DNA of 64,000 nucleotides from Actinoplanes sp. M2I2 (GCF_023544445.1 NZ_JALPVJ010000031.1:1-64000); one strand, 5' to 3'; shown: positions 43,336-51,963, counted from the first letter of the stretch. Notes: generated by a model not told the origin, from the letters alone. Translations and numbers: made by a program.

Positions 43336-44340
43336 ATGGACACCGAGCCCACCGTCGACCGGGAGTCCGAGGCGCTCGCCGACGACGTTACGCCCCGTCC
43401 CCTCCCCCGCAAGATTCGTCAACTTCGCTGGCGCAGCTGGCGTTCGGTGCTGTGGCGCAGCGTGGCCGGGTACATCGAGGACGACTGCTCCGACTACGCG
43501 GCGGCCATGACGTATCAGACCTTCACCGCTCTGATCCCGTCGCTGGTCGTCATCGTCGCCCTGATCAACCTGGTCACCGACGGCTCGACCGTGCTGACGG
43601 CCACCGTGGGCATCCTGCGTGACCTGGGCCTCGGCGCGGTGGTCGACAACGACAGCCTGCTGTCGGTCATCCAGGCGCTGGTCGTGCAGCAGAGCTCGGC
43701 CAAGGTGCTGTTCGGCTTCGGTCTGCTGCTCGCGCTCTGGTCCGCCTCCGGGTACGTCTCCACGTTCACCCGGGCGTCCAACCGCATCTACGGCGTCCAG
43801 GAGGGCCGGGCCTGGTGGAAGCTGCAGCTGCTGGAGATCGCGCTGGCCGCCGTGGCCCTGGTGCTGCTGGCCTCCATCGGCGCCGGCCTGATCATCAGCG
43901 GCCCGCTGGTGGACGCGGTCGGCAACGCGCTCGGCGCGGGCGAGACGGCCCGGCAGTTCTGGTCGGTCGGCCGCTGGCCGGTGCTGGTCGCCATCGCCAC
44001 GATCGTGCTCTCGCTGCTGTTCTGGATCGCTCCGAACGTGCGTCAGCCCCGGTTCCGCTGGCTGACCGTGGGCGGGACGGTGTCGCTGGTGGCGTGGAGC
44101 GCGGCGTCGTCCGCCTTCGGGCTCTACGTGGCCAACTTCGGCTCCTACAACCGCACCTACGGCAGCCTGGGCGCGATCATGGCGTTCCTCGTCTGGATCT
44201 ATCTGTCGAACATCGCCGTGCTGCTCGGGGTGCAGGTCAACGCCGAGGTGCAGCGGGCCCGGCTGCGTCAGGCCGGGGACGAGAATCCGAAGACTCCGCT
44301 CGCTCCCCGTTTAGCCTCCTCCGACCCGGGCACCATCTGA
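43336..44340 (+). CDS. YihY/virulence factor BrkB family membrane protein
   Basis: A 334-residue integral membrane protein with six predicted helices, once called ribonuclease BN. SDYAAAMTYQTFTALIPSLVVIVALINLV, SASGYVSTFTRASNRIYGVQEGRAWW and NFGSYNRTYGSLGAIMAFLVWIYLSNIAVLLGVQVNAEVQ are family hallmarks. AGGAG lies six bases before the ATG. The function is not settled, perhaps lipid or envelope transport. It precedes an SRPBCC protein in the same direction. Confidence 0.88.
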   Translation: MDTEPTVDRESEALADDVTPRPLPRKIRQLRWRSWRSVLWRSVAGYIEDDCSDYAAAMTYQTFTALIPSLVVIVALINLVTDGSTVLTATVGILRDLGLGAVVDNDSLLSVIQALVVQQSSAKVLFGFGLLLALWSASGYVSTFTRASNRIYGVQEGRAWWKLQLLEIALAAVALVLLASIGAGLIISGPLVDAVGNALGAGETARQFWSVGRWPVLVAIATIVLSLLFWIAPNVRQPRFRWLTVGGTVSLVAWSAASSAFGLYVANFGSYNRTYGSLGAIMAFLVWIYLSNIAVLLGVQVNAEVQRARLRQAGDENPKTPLAPRLASSDPGTI

Positions 44341-44380
44341 GACGTAAGGCGGGGTAACACAACCAGGAGGAGTTCACCCA

Positions 44381-44845
44381 GTGAGCACCGTGACCGAGTC
44401 CGTTGACGTAGAAGTTCCCGTGCGCACCGCGTACAACCAGTGGACCCAGTTCGAGGAGTTCCCCCGGTTCATGGAGGGCGTGCAGGAGATCCGTCAGCTC
44501 GACGCGACCCACACGCACTGGAAGACCGAGATCGCCGGGGTCAAGCGCGAGTTCGACGCCGAGATCACCGAGCAGCTGCCCGACGAGCGGGTGGCCTGGA
44601 AGTCGACCGAGGGCGAGAAGCAGGCCGGCGTGGTCACCTTCCACCGCCTCGACGACACCAAGACCCGCGTGACCGTGCAGATGGACTTCGAGCCGCAGGG
44701 CGTCGTCGAGAACGTCGGTGACAAGCTGGGCGTCCTCGACCGCCGCGTGAAGGGCGACCTCAAGCGGTTCAAGGAATACATCGAGGGCCGTGGCGGCGTC
44801 GAGACCGGCGCCTGGCGTGGGCAGGTCGACCGCCCCGGCCAGTGA
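44381..44845 (+). CDS. SRPBCC family protein (polyketide cyclase/dehydrase-like)
   Basis: A 154-residue protein with GTG start and a strong AGGAGGAG at 44365-44372. STVTESVDVEVPVRTAYNQWTQFEEFPRFMEGVQEIRQLDATHTHWKTEI is the classic opening of this actinobacterial START-fold group, ending with a long helix (LGVLDRRVKGDLKRFKEYIEGRGG). It likely binds a hydrophobic small molecule. It follows the YihY gene by 40 bp and is closed by a strong terminator. Confidence 0.88.
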   Translation: MSTVTESVDVEVPVRTAYNQWTQFEEFPRFMEGVQEIRQLDATHTHWKTEIAGVKREFDAEITEQLPDERVAWKSTEGEKQAGVVTFHRLDDTKTRVTVQMDFEPQGVVENVGDKLGVLDRRVKGDLKRFKEYIEGRGGVETGAWRGQVDRPGQ

Positions 44846-44868
44846 CACCAGGCCTCTCAAGGATCAGG

Positions 44869-44897
44869 AACGGCCGCCCGGTCTCCGGGCGGCCGTT
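44869..44897. terminator. Strong terminator after SRPBCC gene
   Basis: Thirteen-base arms AACGGCCGCCCGG and its complement enclose a TCT loop. T-rich bases follow on the right. It ends the YihY/SRPBCC transcript. Confidence 0.9.
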
Positions 44898-44928
44898 TCC
44901 GTGTCCCGCTCGCGGGTACCCCTGGGCC

Positions 44929-45114
44929 ATGACTCATCCAACTGACGACGGCGTGTGGCGCGACGAGTCGAAGCTGCCGCTGAGCGAGCTCGACAAGGCC
45001 ATGGCGACCTGGGACACCGACGGCCAGAACGATGCGACCGGTAACGACTCGGGCCAGGAGCCGATCCAGGAGGGCGCCCGGCCGTCCACGACACCGCACA
45101 CCGGCCCCAACTAG
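44929..45114 (+). CDS. Small acidic hypothetical protein, 61 residues
   Basis: A hydrophilic protein (MTHPTDDGVWRDESKLPLSELDKAMATWDTDGQNDATGNDSGQEPIQEG), likely disordered at the end. The WRDESKLPLSELDKAM block looks conserved in style. The ATG at 44929 lies 32 bases after the preceding terminator. No function recognised. Confidence 0.65.
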   Translation: MTHPTDDGVWRDESKLPLSELDKAMATWDTDGQNDATGNDSGQEPIQEGARPSTTPHTGPN

Positions 45115-45116
45115 CG

Positions 45117-45839
45117 TCAGCGGGGATCGCGGCGCAGCGTGAGCAGGCCGATCGGCGATCGGGCCCGCAGCCAGTACCGATGTCGGGCGGTGGGCCAGAT
45201 CGCCGGGGTGAGAACCGTGGCCCGGGGCAGTTCCTCGTCGGCCGTCCACGGGGTCAGGGCCGAGCCCACTCCGCCGGCGAGTTGCAGACGCAGGGGCGTG
45301 GTCCGCGGGGTCGAGACGGTCAGCGTGCCGATGCTGCCGGTGAGCACCAGCGGCACAGTGCCCACGGGCGCGGGCAGGCGCAGCTCGACCAGGCCGGAGG
45401 GCCCCACGACCAGCCGGGTGACCCGGCCCCGGTCGAGATCCAGGCGTTGTTCGCCGGCGCCGGCGGGCAGACGCAGATCCCAGCGAACCGCGCGGTTTAG
45501 CACGATCCGCAGCTCGTGAGCCCCGTCCGCGCCGGTCGGCCGCAGAGCCACCAGCACCGTCCCGCCCCGGCGGGTGACCGACGGCGCCAGCCCCGAGCGA
45601 CCGGGCGTGGTGATGCGGTAGAGCAGACCCGGGAGGGTGGCCAGCACGACGTGGATCCGCGAGGCCGCGTCGGGGACGATCAGACGAGCGCCGGTACGCC
45701 TCTGTAATGGGCCGGTAACGACGCGTTCACCCGGATCGGGTGCGCCGACCGGCACGGGTCTCTCACAACCCGTAATTGCCAGCGCGCTGACCAGCAGCAA
45801 TGCCATAATTGAGCGGTGGCGACGCAACGCTGGGGGCAC
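45117..45839 (-). CDS. Lipoprotein of unknown function, 240 residues
   Basis: The N-terminal signal ends in a lipobox (LAITGCE, C near residue 25). The mature part is rich in Arg, Leu, Pro and Thr, forming many beta strands (RLIVPDAASRIHVVLATL, VLTGSIGTLTVSTPRTT) with few conserved residues to name. It probably faces outside the cytoplasmic membrane. No family recognised. An alternative start is Met12 (MALLLVSAL). It converges with the 61-residue gene. Confidence 0.65.
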   Translation of the reverse strand: MPPALRRHRSIMALLLVSALAITGCERPVPVGAPDPGERVVTGPLQRRTGARLIVPDAASRIHVVLATLPGLLYRITTPGRSGLAPSVTRRGGTVLVALRPTGADGAHELRIVLNRAVRWDLRLPAGAGEQRLDLDRGRVTRLVVGPSGLVELRLPAPVGTVPLVLTGSIGTLTVSTPRTTPLRLQLAGGVGSALTPWTADEELPRATVLTPAIWPTARHRYWLRARSPIGLLTLRRDPR

Positions 45840-45864
45840 GATCGGACAACGGAGAATCGGCCGA

Positions 45865-46113
45865 ATGGGTGACGGCGATCCGCCCGATGCGCGCCAGACT
45901 GTCCGAATGCGTTCTGCCGGTTTCCTCTCCGAGCGTCAGCGTCGTCTCGCTTGGGTGGGCTTCATGCTCGCCGCATTTCAGGCTCCGCTGGCCGCGAAGC
46001 TGATCGATGACGCCTCCTGGCTTTTCGCCGTGGTCGTGGCCATGGTCGTCGCTACCGTGATCCTCGCCGACGACGCCCAGCGCCGCCGCCCGGCCCAGGT
46101 CGAGATGGAATAA
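45865..46113 (+). CDS. Small membrane protein, 82 residues
   Basis: From ATG 45865 (MGDGDPPDARQ), with GGAGA nine bases upstream. A basic N-terminal region (SERQRRLAW) leads into two close hydrophobic helices (VGFMLAAFQAPLAAKLI and WLFAVVVAMVVATVILA), then a charged tail. The other plausible start is 45907. No known family. Confidence 0.55.
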   Translation: MGDGDPPDARQTVRMRSAGFLSERQRRLAWVGFMLAAFQAPLAAKLIDDASWLFAVVVAMVVATVILADDAQRRRPAQVEME

Positions 46114-46119
46114 CGGCTC

Positions 46120-46530
46120 TCAGCGCGCTTCATGCCCGGCCTTGCCGTGGGTGCGGCGCCGTTCCTTGAGCTCGGCCTCGAAAAGGTGCCGCCGGCCCCC
46201 CGCCAGCTCGTCGCGGGCCGCGCGCTCGACCGTACGGAACTCGGTCCAGTAGGTGTCGTCGTACTCCTCGATGATCTGGAACGTCCAGTGGCCCGGGATG
46301 ACGTTGCGCCCGATCAGGTCCTGCTGGATCCGATCGGCCAGGGCGTCGTGACCGGCCTTGCGGAACAGCGCGACGGCCTCGTCCAGCTCGAAATCGGCCT
46401 TGCCGGTGAGCTGGTGGAACGAGTGCAGATGGCCGCGGGCGCGGTCCGTGGTCTCCAGGGCCGAGCTGAGCTTGCCCAGGGCCTCCACGGTCGTGTCGTC
46501 CATCCCCGCCGGTCGCTGGTGGTCGGTCAT
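46120..46530 (-). CDS. Conserved hypothetical protein, 136 residues
   Basis: A hydrophilic helical protein (ATG 46530). TVEALGKLSSALETTDRARGHLHSFHQLTGKADFELDEAVALFRKAGHDALADRIQQDLIGRNVIPGHWTFQIIEEYDDTYWTEFRTVERAARDEL is mostly amphipathic helix. Many His, Asp and Glu residues suggest a helix bundle, perhaps metal-binding. No function assigned. Confidence 0.65.
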   Translation of the reverse strand: MTDHQRPAGMDDTTVEALGKLSSALETTDRARGHLHSFHQLTGKADFELDEAVALFRKAGHDALADRIQQDLIGRNVIPGHWTFQIIEEYDDTYWTEFRTVERAARDELAGGRRHLFEAELKERRRTHGKAGHEAR

Positions 46531-46622
46531 GACGGCCTGTTTTCCCCGTTCTTCGAGCTTCAACCGAGCTGCACCTGTGCGAAGAACCGTTGGCTACCCC
46601 GGGCTCCTTAACGTTTCTTCTC

Positions 46623-46979
46623 ATGAATGGCCTGTTCAGCGGCGCTGCCGCCCGCGCTGCCCACCGCTCCGCCCACGCCAGCCTCGCCGAGCTGCACGAC
46701 ACCGTCGGTGCCGGCGGCCTGGAGGCGGCCGACACCAACCCCGGCCTGATGGCCCTGATCGACCAGCACGCCGCGGGCATCCGCGACAGCCTGTCGGTGG
46801 ACGTCCGCCCGCTCACCGCGGTGCTGCTCGCCGCGTACGCCGAGGGCGTGCGCGACGCCGCCTTCACGCACGGCTGGCGCCCGCCGGCCGACGAGATCGA
46901 CTGGACCGCGAACGACTGGGTGCTGCGCCGCCTGCTGGCGGTCTGCGTCCTCGCCCGGGCCTTGCCCCAGCCGGCCTGA
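46623..46979 (+). CDS. DUF6401-like protein
   Basis: A 118-residue helical protein. Residues such as LMALIDQHAAGIRDSL, LTAVLLAAYAEGVRDAAFTHGW and DWTANDWVLRRLLAVCVLAR match the DUF6401 pattern of Micromonosporaceae and relatives as I recall it. Its role in natural-product biosynthesis is only a database label; no such cluster is visible here. ATG at 46623. Confidence 0.6.
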   Translation: MNGLFSGAAARAAHRSAHASLAELHDTVGAGGLEAADTNPGLMALIDQHAAGIRDSLSVDVRPLTAVLLAAYAEGVRDAAFTHGWRPPADEIDWTANDWVLRRLLAVCVLARALPQPA

Positions 46980-47013
46980 CCGTCCCGCTTCCCCGCTGAT
47001 CGACCCTTCATTC

Positions 47014-47049
47014 GAAGGCCGGCACCGAGTTCCTTCGGTGCCGGCCTTC
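47014..47049. terminator. Terminator between convergent genes
   Basis: A 15-bp perfect stem, arm GAAGGCCGGCACCGA, with loop GTTCCT. No long T run follows on either side. It separates the DUF6401-like gene from the MscS-like gene. Confidence 0.75.
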
Positions 47050-47063
47050 CTCATGTCCGCTGT

Positions 47064-47125
47064 CTTACCTGTTGTCGGGCTTACTTGTCGCGGCCGGGCT
47101 TACTTGTCGTCGGCCTTACTTGTCG
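47064..47125. repeat. Imperfect repeat of CTTACTTGTCG downstream of the MscS-like gene
   Basis: CTTAC-TGT-GTCG-like units begin at 47064, 47080, 47099 and 47115. The last contains the stop codon of the MscS-like gene (47116-47118) and its final DDK codons. The other three lie beyond the stop, as if the gene end was copied. Confidence 0.7.
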
Positions 47126-48165
47126 TCGTCGTCGGGCGGGAGGGCCCGGGTGCTCTCGATCTCCTCGGCGCCGCGCCCGATGACCAGGGTGTCGTTCGGG
47201 CCCGGGTCGACGACGGCGGTGTCGCCGGGCGCGGGGCGGGCCGCCTGCCGCGGGGCGATCACCTGCGTCTCGTCGACCCCCGCGGCCGGCGCCGCCTGCG
47301 TCGGCGTGGTCGCCCAGCTCGGCGCGGCCCCGTTCCCGTTCCCGCTCCCGGTCCCGCTCCCGCTCCCGGTCCCGCTCCCGCTCCCGCTCCCGGTCCCGGT
47401 CCCGGTCCCGGTCCCGTACGAGATGACCTGGGTCGCCCCCGGGTCGGGCGGCGAGCCGGCGGACCGGGCGGCGGTATAGGCGCCGACGTGCTCGCGGATC
47501 ACCGCCGACTCCGCGTCCGCGCGCTCCAGCCACGTCTCCCAGCGCCGCTGCATGGGCCGGATCAGGCCGCCGCCGACGCCCACGACGACCACACCGGCCA
47601 CGGTGGCCAGCACCGTGATCAGCAGCGGCCGCGTCACCGAGGTGGCGATCCGCAACTGGTCGAGCGCGGCCACCACGCCCAGCGCGACGATCACGACCGA
47701 GACGACCCGGCCCACCGACCGGCCGTAGGACAACCCGCCGAGGGCCCCGGCGACCAGGTCCTCGGCGGCCCGGGCGACTGCCGCCGCGACGATCATCAGC
47801 ACGATCGCCACGAAGAGCCGCGGCAGCCACCCGAGCACGTCTTCGAGCAGGTCGCTGACCGGGTTCGGGCCCCACACCCCGAACGCCAGCTGCAGCGTGA
47901 GCAGCAGCACGCCGGCGAAGGCCAGCTTTCCGCCCAGCTCAGCCGGGCCGGCGCGGCCGGCGCCGAACCAGCGGCCGGCGGCGCTGCGCTCGACCACCCG
48001 GTCGAGGCCGGCCCGGCGCAACCCGCGGGACACCGCCGTCCGCAGGAGCCGCGCGACCAGATAGCCGATCAGCAGGATGCCGGCGAAGACCAGCGCGGTG
48101 GGCACGGTCAGCACCACCGAACGCCATATGTCGCTGAGCCCCCGGCTCAGCCCGTCCCCGGTCAT
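47116..48165 (-). CDS. MscS-like / conserved-TM-helix channel protein with Gly-Thr/Ser repeat tail
   Basis: A 349-residue membrane protein. N-terminal helices (SVVLTVPTALVFAGILLIGYLVARLLRTAVSRGLRR) and repeated segments such as GWLPRLFVAIVLMIVAAAVARAAEDLVAGALGG fit the small-conductance mechanosensitive-channel family with conserved TM helices (CmpX-like). After residue 250 comes a low-complexity Gly-Thr, Gly-Ser, Gly-Asn tail, then an acidic end (PPDDDDK). ATG at 48165. A second MscS-type gene lies at 11252-12418. Confidence 0.8.
   Translation of the reverse strand: MTGDGLSRGLSDIWRSVVLTVPTALVFAGILLIGYLVARLLRTAVSRGLRRAGLDRVVERSAAGRWFGAGRAGPAELGGKLAFAGVLLLTLQLAFGVWGPNPVSDLLEDVLGWLPRLFVAIVLMIVAAAVARAAEDLVAGALGGLSYGRSVGRVVSVVIVALGVVAALDQLRIATSVTRPLLITVLATVAGVVVVGVGGGLIRPMQRRWETWLERADAESAVIREHVGAYTAARSAGSPPDPGATQVISYGTGTGTGTGSGSGSGTGSGSGTGSGNGNGAAPSWATTPTQAAPAAGVDETQVIAPRQAARPAPGDTAVVDPGPNDTLVIGRGAEEIESTRALPPDDDDK
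47332..47415. repeat. 14-unit hexamer microsatellite within the MscS-like gene
   Basis: Fourteen consecutive six-base units of the form GxTCCC (GTTCCC, GCTCCC, GGTCCC), all in frame. They encode 14 Gly-Thr/Ser/Asn dipeptides. Changes in unit number would lengthen or shorten the tail without a frameshift. Confidence 0.95.
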
Positions 48166-48334
48166 CGCGCACTCCCTGCTGCCGGCCGGGCGGCATCCTG
48201 CCGACCCGTGGTGACCACAGAACGCAACGACCGAGGCCGGAGCCCGACGGTTGATTGGCGTTCTCGTCACACGACCGCAACCACCGGCGGCGTCCCGATC
48301 GGTCGCCGGTCGCGGGCCGGGGAGAGCCGATCGG

Positions 48335-48664
48335 TCAGTCGCGGGGCGCGGGGCTGAGCCGGGCCGGGTCGGCGGCGGCGGCCGGAATGCCGGCCCGCCC
48401 GAGCAGCGACGGAGGGCCCGGCGGTTCCGCGGCGAGGGAGGGCGACGCGGCGGCCGGGGGCCCGGGAACGGCTTCCGGCGCGGTGGCGCCCAGAGCCGGA
48501 CGCACCGCGGCATAGCCGGCGGCCCCGGTGAGGACGGCCGCGAGCGCGAGGACGGTCAGGGCGGCAGCGTCCCGGCGGCGCCGGGCCAGCGGGCTGTGCG
48601 CGATCGGTGACCGCATCGCGGACAGGTCGATCACCGGCTCGGAGAAGGGCTCGCGCTGGGACAT
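48335..48664 (-). CDS. Single-pass membrane protein with Ala/Pro-rich outer tail
   Basis: A 109-residue protein. Charged N-terminus (MSQREPFSEPVIDLSAMRSPIAHSPLARRRRD), one transmembrane helix (AAALTVLALAAVLTGAAGYAAVR), then an Ala/Pro-rich extracellular tail ending RLSPAPRD. It looks like a small type II membrane protein. No family recognised. Its start is 151 bp from the divergent phosphatase gene. Confidence 0.65.
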   Translation of the reverse strand: MSQREPFSEPVIDLSAMRSPIAHSPLARRRRDAAALTVLALAAVLTGAAGYAAVRPALGATAPEAVPGPPAAASPSLAAEPPGPPSLLGRAGIPAAAADPARLSPAPRD

Positions 48665-48721
48665 CGGGCGACTCTAAGTGACGCCCAGCCGTCCTGGCCA
48701 GCTCAGGAGAGCGAGCTGACA

Positions 48722-48735
48722 CTACGCATAGTGAG
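48722..48735. promoter_or_regulatory. Inverted repeat in divergent promoter region
   Basis: CACTA-CGCA-TAGTG is a perfect 5+4+5 repeat, 58 bp upstream of the small membrane gene start and 81 bp upstream of the phosphatase gene start. A candidate operator for either. Confidence 0.4.
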
Positions 48736-48815
48736 ATCACAACGAGAACGTACGAGAGGGATCAGGGGGTCGTACCGTCAAGAATCGGACGGTCGGCCGG
48801 TGCGGCATCGTCCGA

Positions 48816-51005
48816 ATGGCCGAGCCGGGCTACTCTTTGGTCATGGCCGGGACGGGTGGGGTGAGCCCCTCAGTGATGCCCGCTTTGCCCGCGCAGCCTG
48901 CCGCCGCCGGGTCGGGCCGGGTGAGTTGCGCCGATCTCGTGCACGGACGCGACTGGAGCGACACCGAGCTCGGCCCCCGCGACCACTGGGATCCGGCCGT
49001 CGCCGCCACCATCGAGCTCGTTCTCGCGTCGCCGATGCCGATGGCCTACAGCCACGGCGCCGGCTTCCTGCTGATCTACAACGACGCGTACGCGGATCTG
49101 TTCGGCACCCTGCACCCGGCCGCGCTGGGCCGGCCCGCGGCCGAGGTGTTCGGCGACCTGTGGGAGTCGCGCGGCCTGGGCGGCGTGGTCGAGGAGGTCT
49201 ACCGCAGCGGCCGGCCGTTCCTCGAGGCCGAGACCCAGCTGACCGTCGCGCGGGGCCAGCACGGCCGGCCCGAGCAGGCGTTCTTCACCCGCGGTCACTC
49301 GGTGGTCCGCGACGTGCGCGGCGAGGTGGCCGGGGTGCTGACCGTCGCCGCCGAGACCACCCAGGTGACCCGCCGCCTGCAGAACCTGGGCGACCTGACG
49401 TCGCGCCTGGCCGGCGCGCTGACCGTCGACGACGTGGCCCGGGTCGTCCTGGGCTACGCGATGACCTCCTTCGACGTCGACCACTGCGCCTTCGCGGTCG
49501 ACGACGGCGGGGCCTACCGCTACGTCCGCCGCATCCGGGGCGAGATGCTCGACGAGGCCGACGAACGCCTGCCCCCGGTGTGGAAAAGGGTGCCCAACGA
49601 CCAGCGGGCTCCGATCGTGGCCGCCGCGCAGACCGGGACGGCCACGTTCGTGGCCGATGGCGAGCCGTTGCTGGAGCTGGCCTCCGACCGGCACGAGCGG
49701 CGGATCCGGGCCCTGGCCGCGCTGCCGTTGCGCACGCCCCTGCTGACCGGCGCGCTGACGATCGGCTATCGCGAGGCCCACCGCTGGCTGCCGGCCGAGC
49801 GGGCGCTGCTGGACGCGGCCGCCCAGCTGGTCGCCCAGGCGGCCGAGCGGGCCCGCCGGTTCGAGGCCCAGCACGGCACGGCCCAGCTTCTGCAGCGCAG
49901 CATGCTGCCCGAGCACCTGCCCGAGCTTGAAACGTTCCGGATAGCCGCCCGCTACGACGTGGGCGTCGACGGCAACGCGGCCGGCGGCGACTTCTACGAC
50001 GCTTTCCGGCTGCTCGACGGGCGCCTGGCCATGGTGCTGGGCGACGTGGCCGGGCACGATGTGCGCGCGGCCGCGGTGATGGGCCAGGTGCGGGCCGCGC
50101 TGCGGGCGATGGCGCTGACCGATCCGGCCCCGCCCAGCGTGCTGGCGGGTCTCGACCGGCTGGTCGGGTCGCTCGGCGCCGAGTCGCGCAACGAGGAGAT
50201 CTTCGTGACCGTCGTCTACGGGGTGCTCGACCCGGCCGACGGCACGATCACGATGGCCAGCGCCGGGCATCCGCCGCCGGTGCTGCGCCGCACCGGGCAC
50301 GGCGGCGAGCCGCCCACGGCCGAGCTGGTCAAGGTGCCGCCGGGCGCCCCGCTGGGACTGGGCGGGCGCTGGCAGACCGGTCAGGTGCGGCTCGAGCCGG
50401 GCGACACGATCCTGCTGTTCAGCGACGGTGTCGTGGAACGACGCGGTCACGCTCTCACCGAGGGCCTGGACGCGCTGGTGGCGGCGGCGGCCGGGGCGGC
50501 CGGTGGCGACCCGCGCAACCTGTGCGCGCTGGCGACGTCCGCGGTGGCCGGCTCGACCGACGACGACGTCGCCGTGCTCGCGGTCGAGCACGCGGTGGCG
50601 ATGAGCCGGTCGGACACGATGCTGGTGCCGGCCGAGCCGACAGGGCCGAGTCGCGTACGCCAGTGGATGACCACCCGCCTGCGGGAGTGGTCGGTGCCCG
50701 AGCCGGTCATCGGCGCGGCCATCCTGTGCACGAGTGAGCTGACCACGAACGCGCTGCTGCACGCGGGCACGCCGGCGCGGGTCCACATCGACCTCAATGC
50801 CGAGCGGCTGCTGGTCTCGGTGGCCGACGAGGGCACCCGGGGCAGCGTGATCCGCGCGCACGCCGACACGATGAGCAGTCGCGGCCGGGGGCTCGGCCTG
50901 ATCGAGGAGCTGAGCGACTCGTGGGGCACCGACCCGAGCGTGCGGGGCACCACGGTGTGGTTCGAGATGCTCATTCCGCACACCACGGCCGATCGACCGT
51001 CGTGA
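48816..51005 (+). CDS. PAS-GAF-PP2C (SpoIIE) phosphatase with C-terminal HATPase anti-sigma domain
   Basis: A 729-residue signalling protein. Domains in order: PAS-like (about 45-185, PMPMAYSHGAGFLLIYNDAYADLFG), GAF (about 195-345), SpoIIE/PP2C phosphatase (about 360-590, AGGDFYDAFRLLDGRLAMVLGDVAGH with the metal Asp residues, GDTILLFSDGVVERRG, and a later TDDDVAVLAV) and a serine-kinase-like HATPase (about 615-725, TSELTTNALLHAG). It likely adjusts a sigma factor through an anti-sigma/anti-anti-sigma pair encoded elsewhere. Starts at 48816 or 48843 are possible. Confidence 0.88.
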   Translation: MAEPGYSLVMAGTGGVSPSVMPALPAQPAAAGSGRVSCADLVHGRDWSDTELGPRDHWDPAVAATIELVLASPMPMAYSHGAGFLLIYNDAYADLFGTLHPAALGRPAAEVFGDLWESRGLGGVVEEVYRSGRPFLEAETQLTVARGQHGRPEQAFFTRGHSVVRDVRGEVAGVLTVAAETTQVTRRLQNLGDLTSRLAGALTVDDVARVVLGYAMTSFDVDHCAFAVDDGGAYRYVRRIRGEMLDEADERLPPVWKRVPNDQRAPIVAAAQTGTATFVADGEPLLELASDRHERRIRALAALPLRTPLLTGALTIGYREAHRWLPAERALLDAAAQLVAQAAERARRFEAQHGTAQLLQRSMLPEHLPELETFRIAARYDVGVDGNAAGGDFYDAFRLLDGRLAMVLGDVAGHDVRAAAVMGQVRAALRAMALTDPAPPSVLAGLDRLVGSLGAESRNEEIFVTVVYGVLDPADGTITMASAGHPPPVLRRTGHGGEPPTAELVKVPPGAPLGLGGRWQTGQVRLEPGDTILLFSDGVVERRGHALTEGLDALVAAAAGAAGGDPRNLCALATSAVAGSTDDDVAVLAVEHAVAMSRSDTMLVPAEPTGPSRVRQWMTTRLREWSVPEPVIGAAILCTSELTTNALLHAGTPARVHIDLNAERLLVSVADEGTRGSVIRAHADTMSSRGRGLGLIEELSDSWGTDPSVRGTTVWFEMLIPHTTADRPS

Positions 51006-51192
51006 CTGGACGCGCTCCCACGACAGGCAACTTGCCGAACCGTTAACGCTCGCGTGACACCTAACCTACAGGCAGTCACTTTAGGTAGCGGAAAGCCATT
51101 CCAAACCGGACATTGAACCCCCAGGTAGTGACGGCGCGTATAGATTGCCGTAGAGTCGTCGTCATTCGGGGACGTCCACGTTGGAGTGCTAT

Positions 51193-51963
51193 ATGCGGAT
51201 CAGGGGCTTTGCGCCGTCGACTCCCTGCTGGGTGGAGCTGACGACATCGGACCGGGACGACGCGGCCGGTTTCTATGCCGGGCTCTTCGGCTGGCAGGTC
51301 GAGGGTGATCGATTCCTGCTGGACGGCAAGGCGGTGGCCGGCATCGGCCGCACCCGCCCCGAGCAGCCGCCGGGATGGCTCACCTATCTGGCCGCGCCCG
51401 ACCTGGCGGCGACCGTCGAGCGGGTGACCCAGGCGCACGGCCGGCAGCTGACCTGGCCGGAGGAACGGCACGGCGCCTGCACGGCGATCGTGTCCGACAC
51501 CAACGGCGCGGTCTTCGGCCTGTGGCAGGCGGCCGGGTTCGCCGGCGCCCAGCTGCGCGGCGAGCCGGGCACGATGGAGTGGTCCGACCTGCTGGCCGGC
51601 GACGTGTCCGCGGCGACCTCCTTCTACGGCTCGGTCTTCGGCTGGACGCTGACCCACGAGTTCGGCAGCGGCGAGTGGCTGAGCGAGGCCCACGATTCCG
51701 TGGCCGGCCTGATCACCGGGCGCTACGACGCCCGCTGGCAGCCGTCGTTCCAGGTCGCCGACACCTCCGAGACGATCGACCGGTGCGCCGGGCTGGGCGG
51801 CCGGGTCGTCGCCGGGCCGGTCGAGATGGGCCTGGGCAGCTACGTCGAGATGCTCGACCCGCATGGCGCCCCGTTCGCGGTGACGGCGCCGGTGCATCGC
51901 CCGGTCGAGTTGAATGTCGCCTACAACGACATCATCGGCATGGAGTTGACCTACGGCGGGTAG
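51193..51963 (+). CDS. VOC-family protein with two tandem domains
   Basis: A 256-residue protein (ATG 51193 with GGAG upstream). Two glyoxalase-like units in tandem: TPCWVELTTSDRDDAAGFYAGLFGWQVEGDR in the first, SDLLAGDVSAATSFYGSVFGWTLTHE in the second, each ending with an NGAVFGLWQA or HGAPFAVTAP motif. The double arrangement resembles hydroxylases/antibiotic-binding VOC proteins of actinobacteria. Ligand unknown. Confidence 0.85.
   Translation: MRIRGFAPSTPCWVELTTSDRDDAAGFYAGLFGWQVEGDRFLLDGKAVAGIGRTRPEQPPGWLTYLAAPDLAATVERVTQAHGRQLTWPEERHGACTAIVSDTNGAVFGLWQAAGFAGAQLRGEPGTMEWSDLLAGDVSAATSFYGSVFGWTLTHEFGSGEWLSEAHDSVAGLITGRYDARWQPSFQVADTSETIDRCAGLGGRVVAGPVEMGLGSYVEMLDPHGAPFAVTAPVHRPVELNVAYNDIIGMELTYGG

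Noticed and set aside
47332..47415. A CRISPR array, suggested by repeated units
   Set aside because: Units are only six bases with no spacers, in frame within a gene. No cas genes are in the window.
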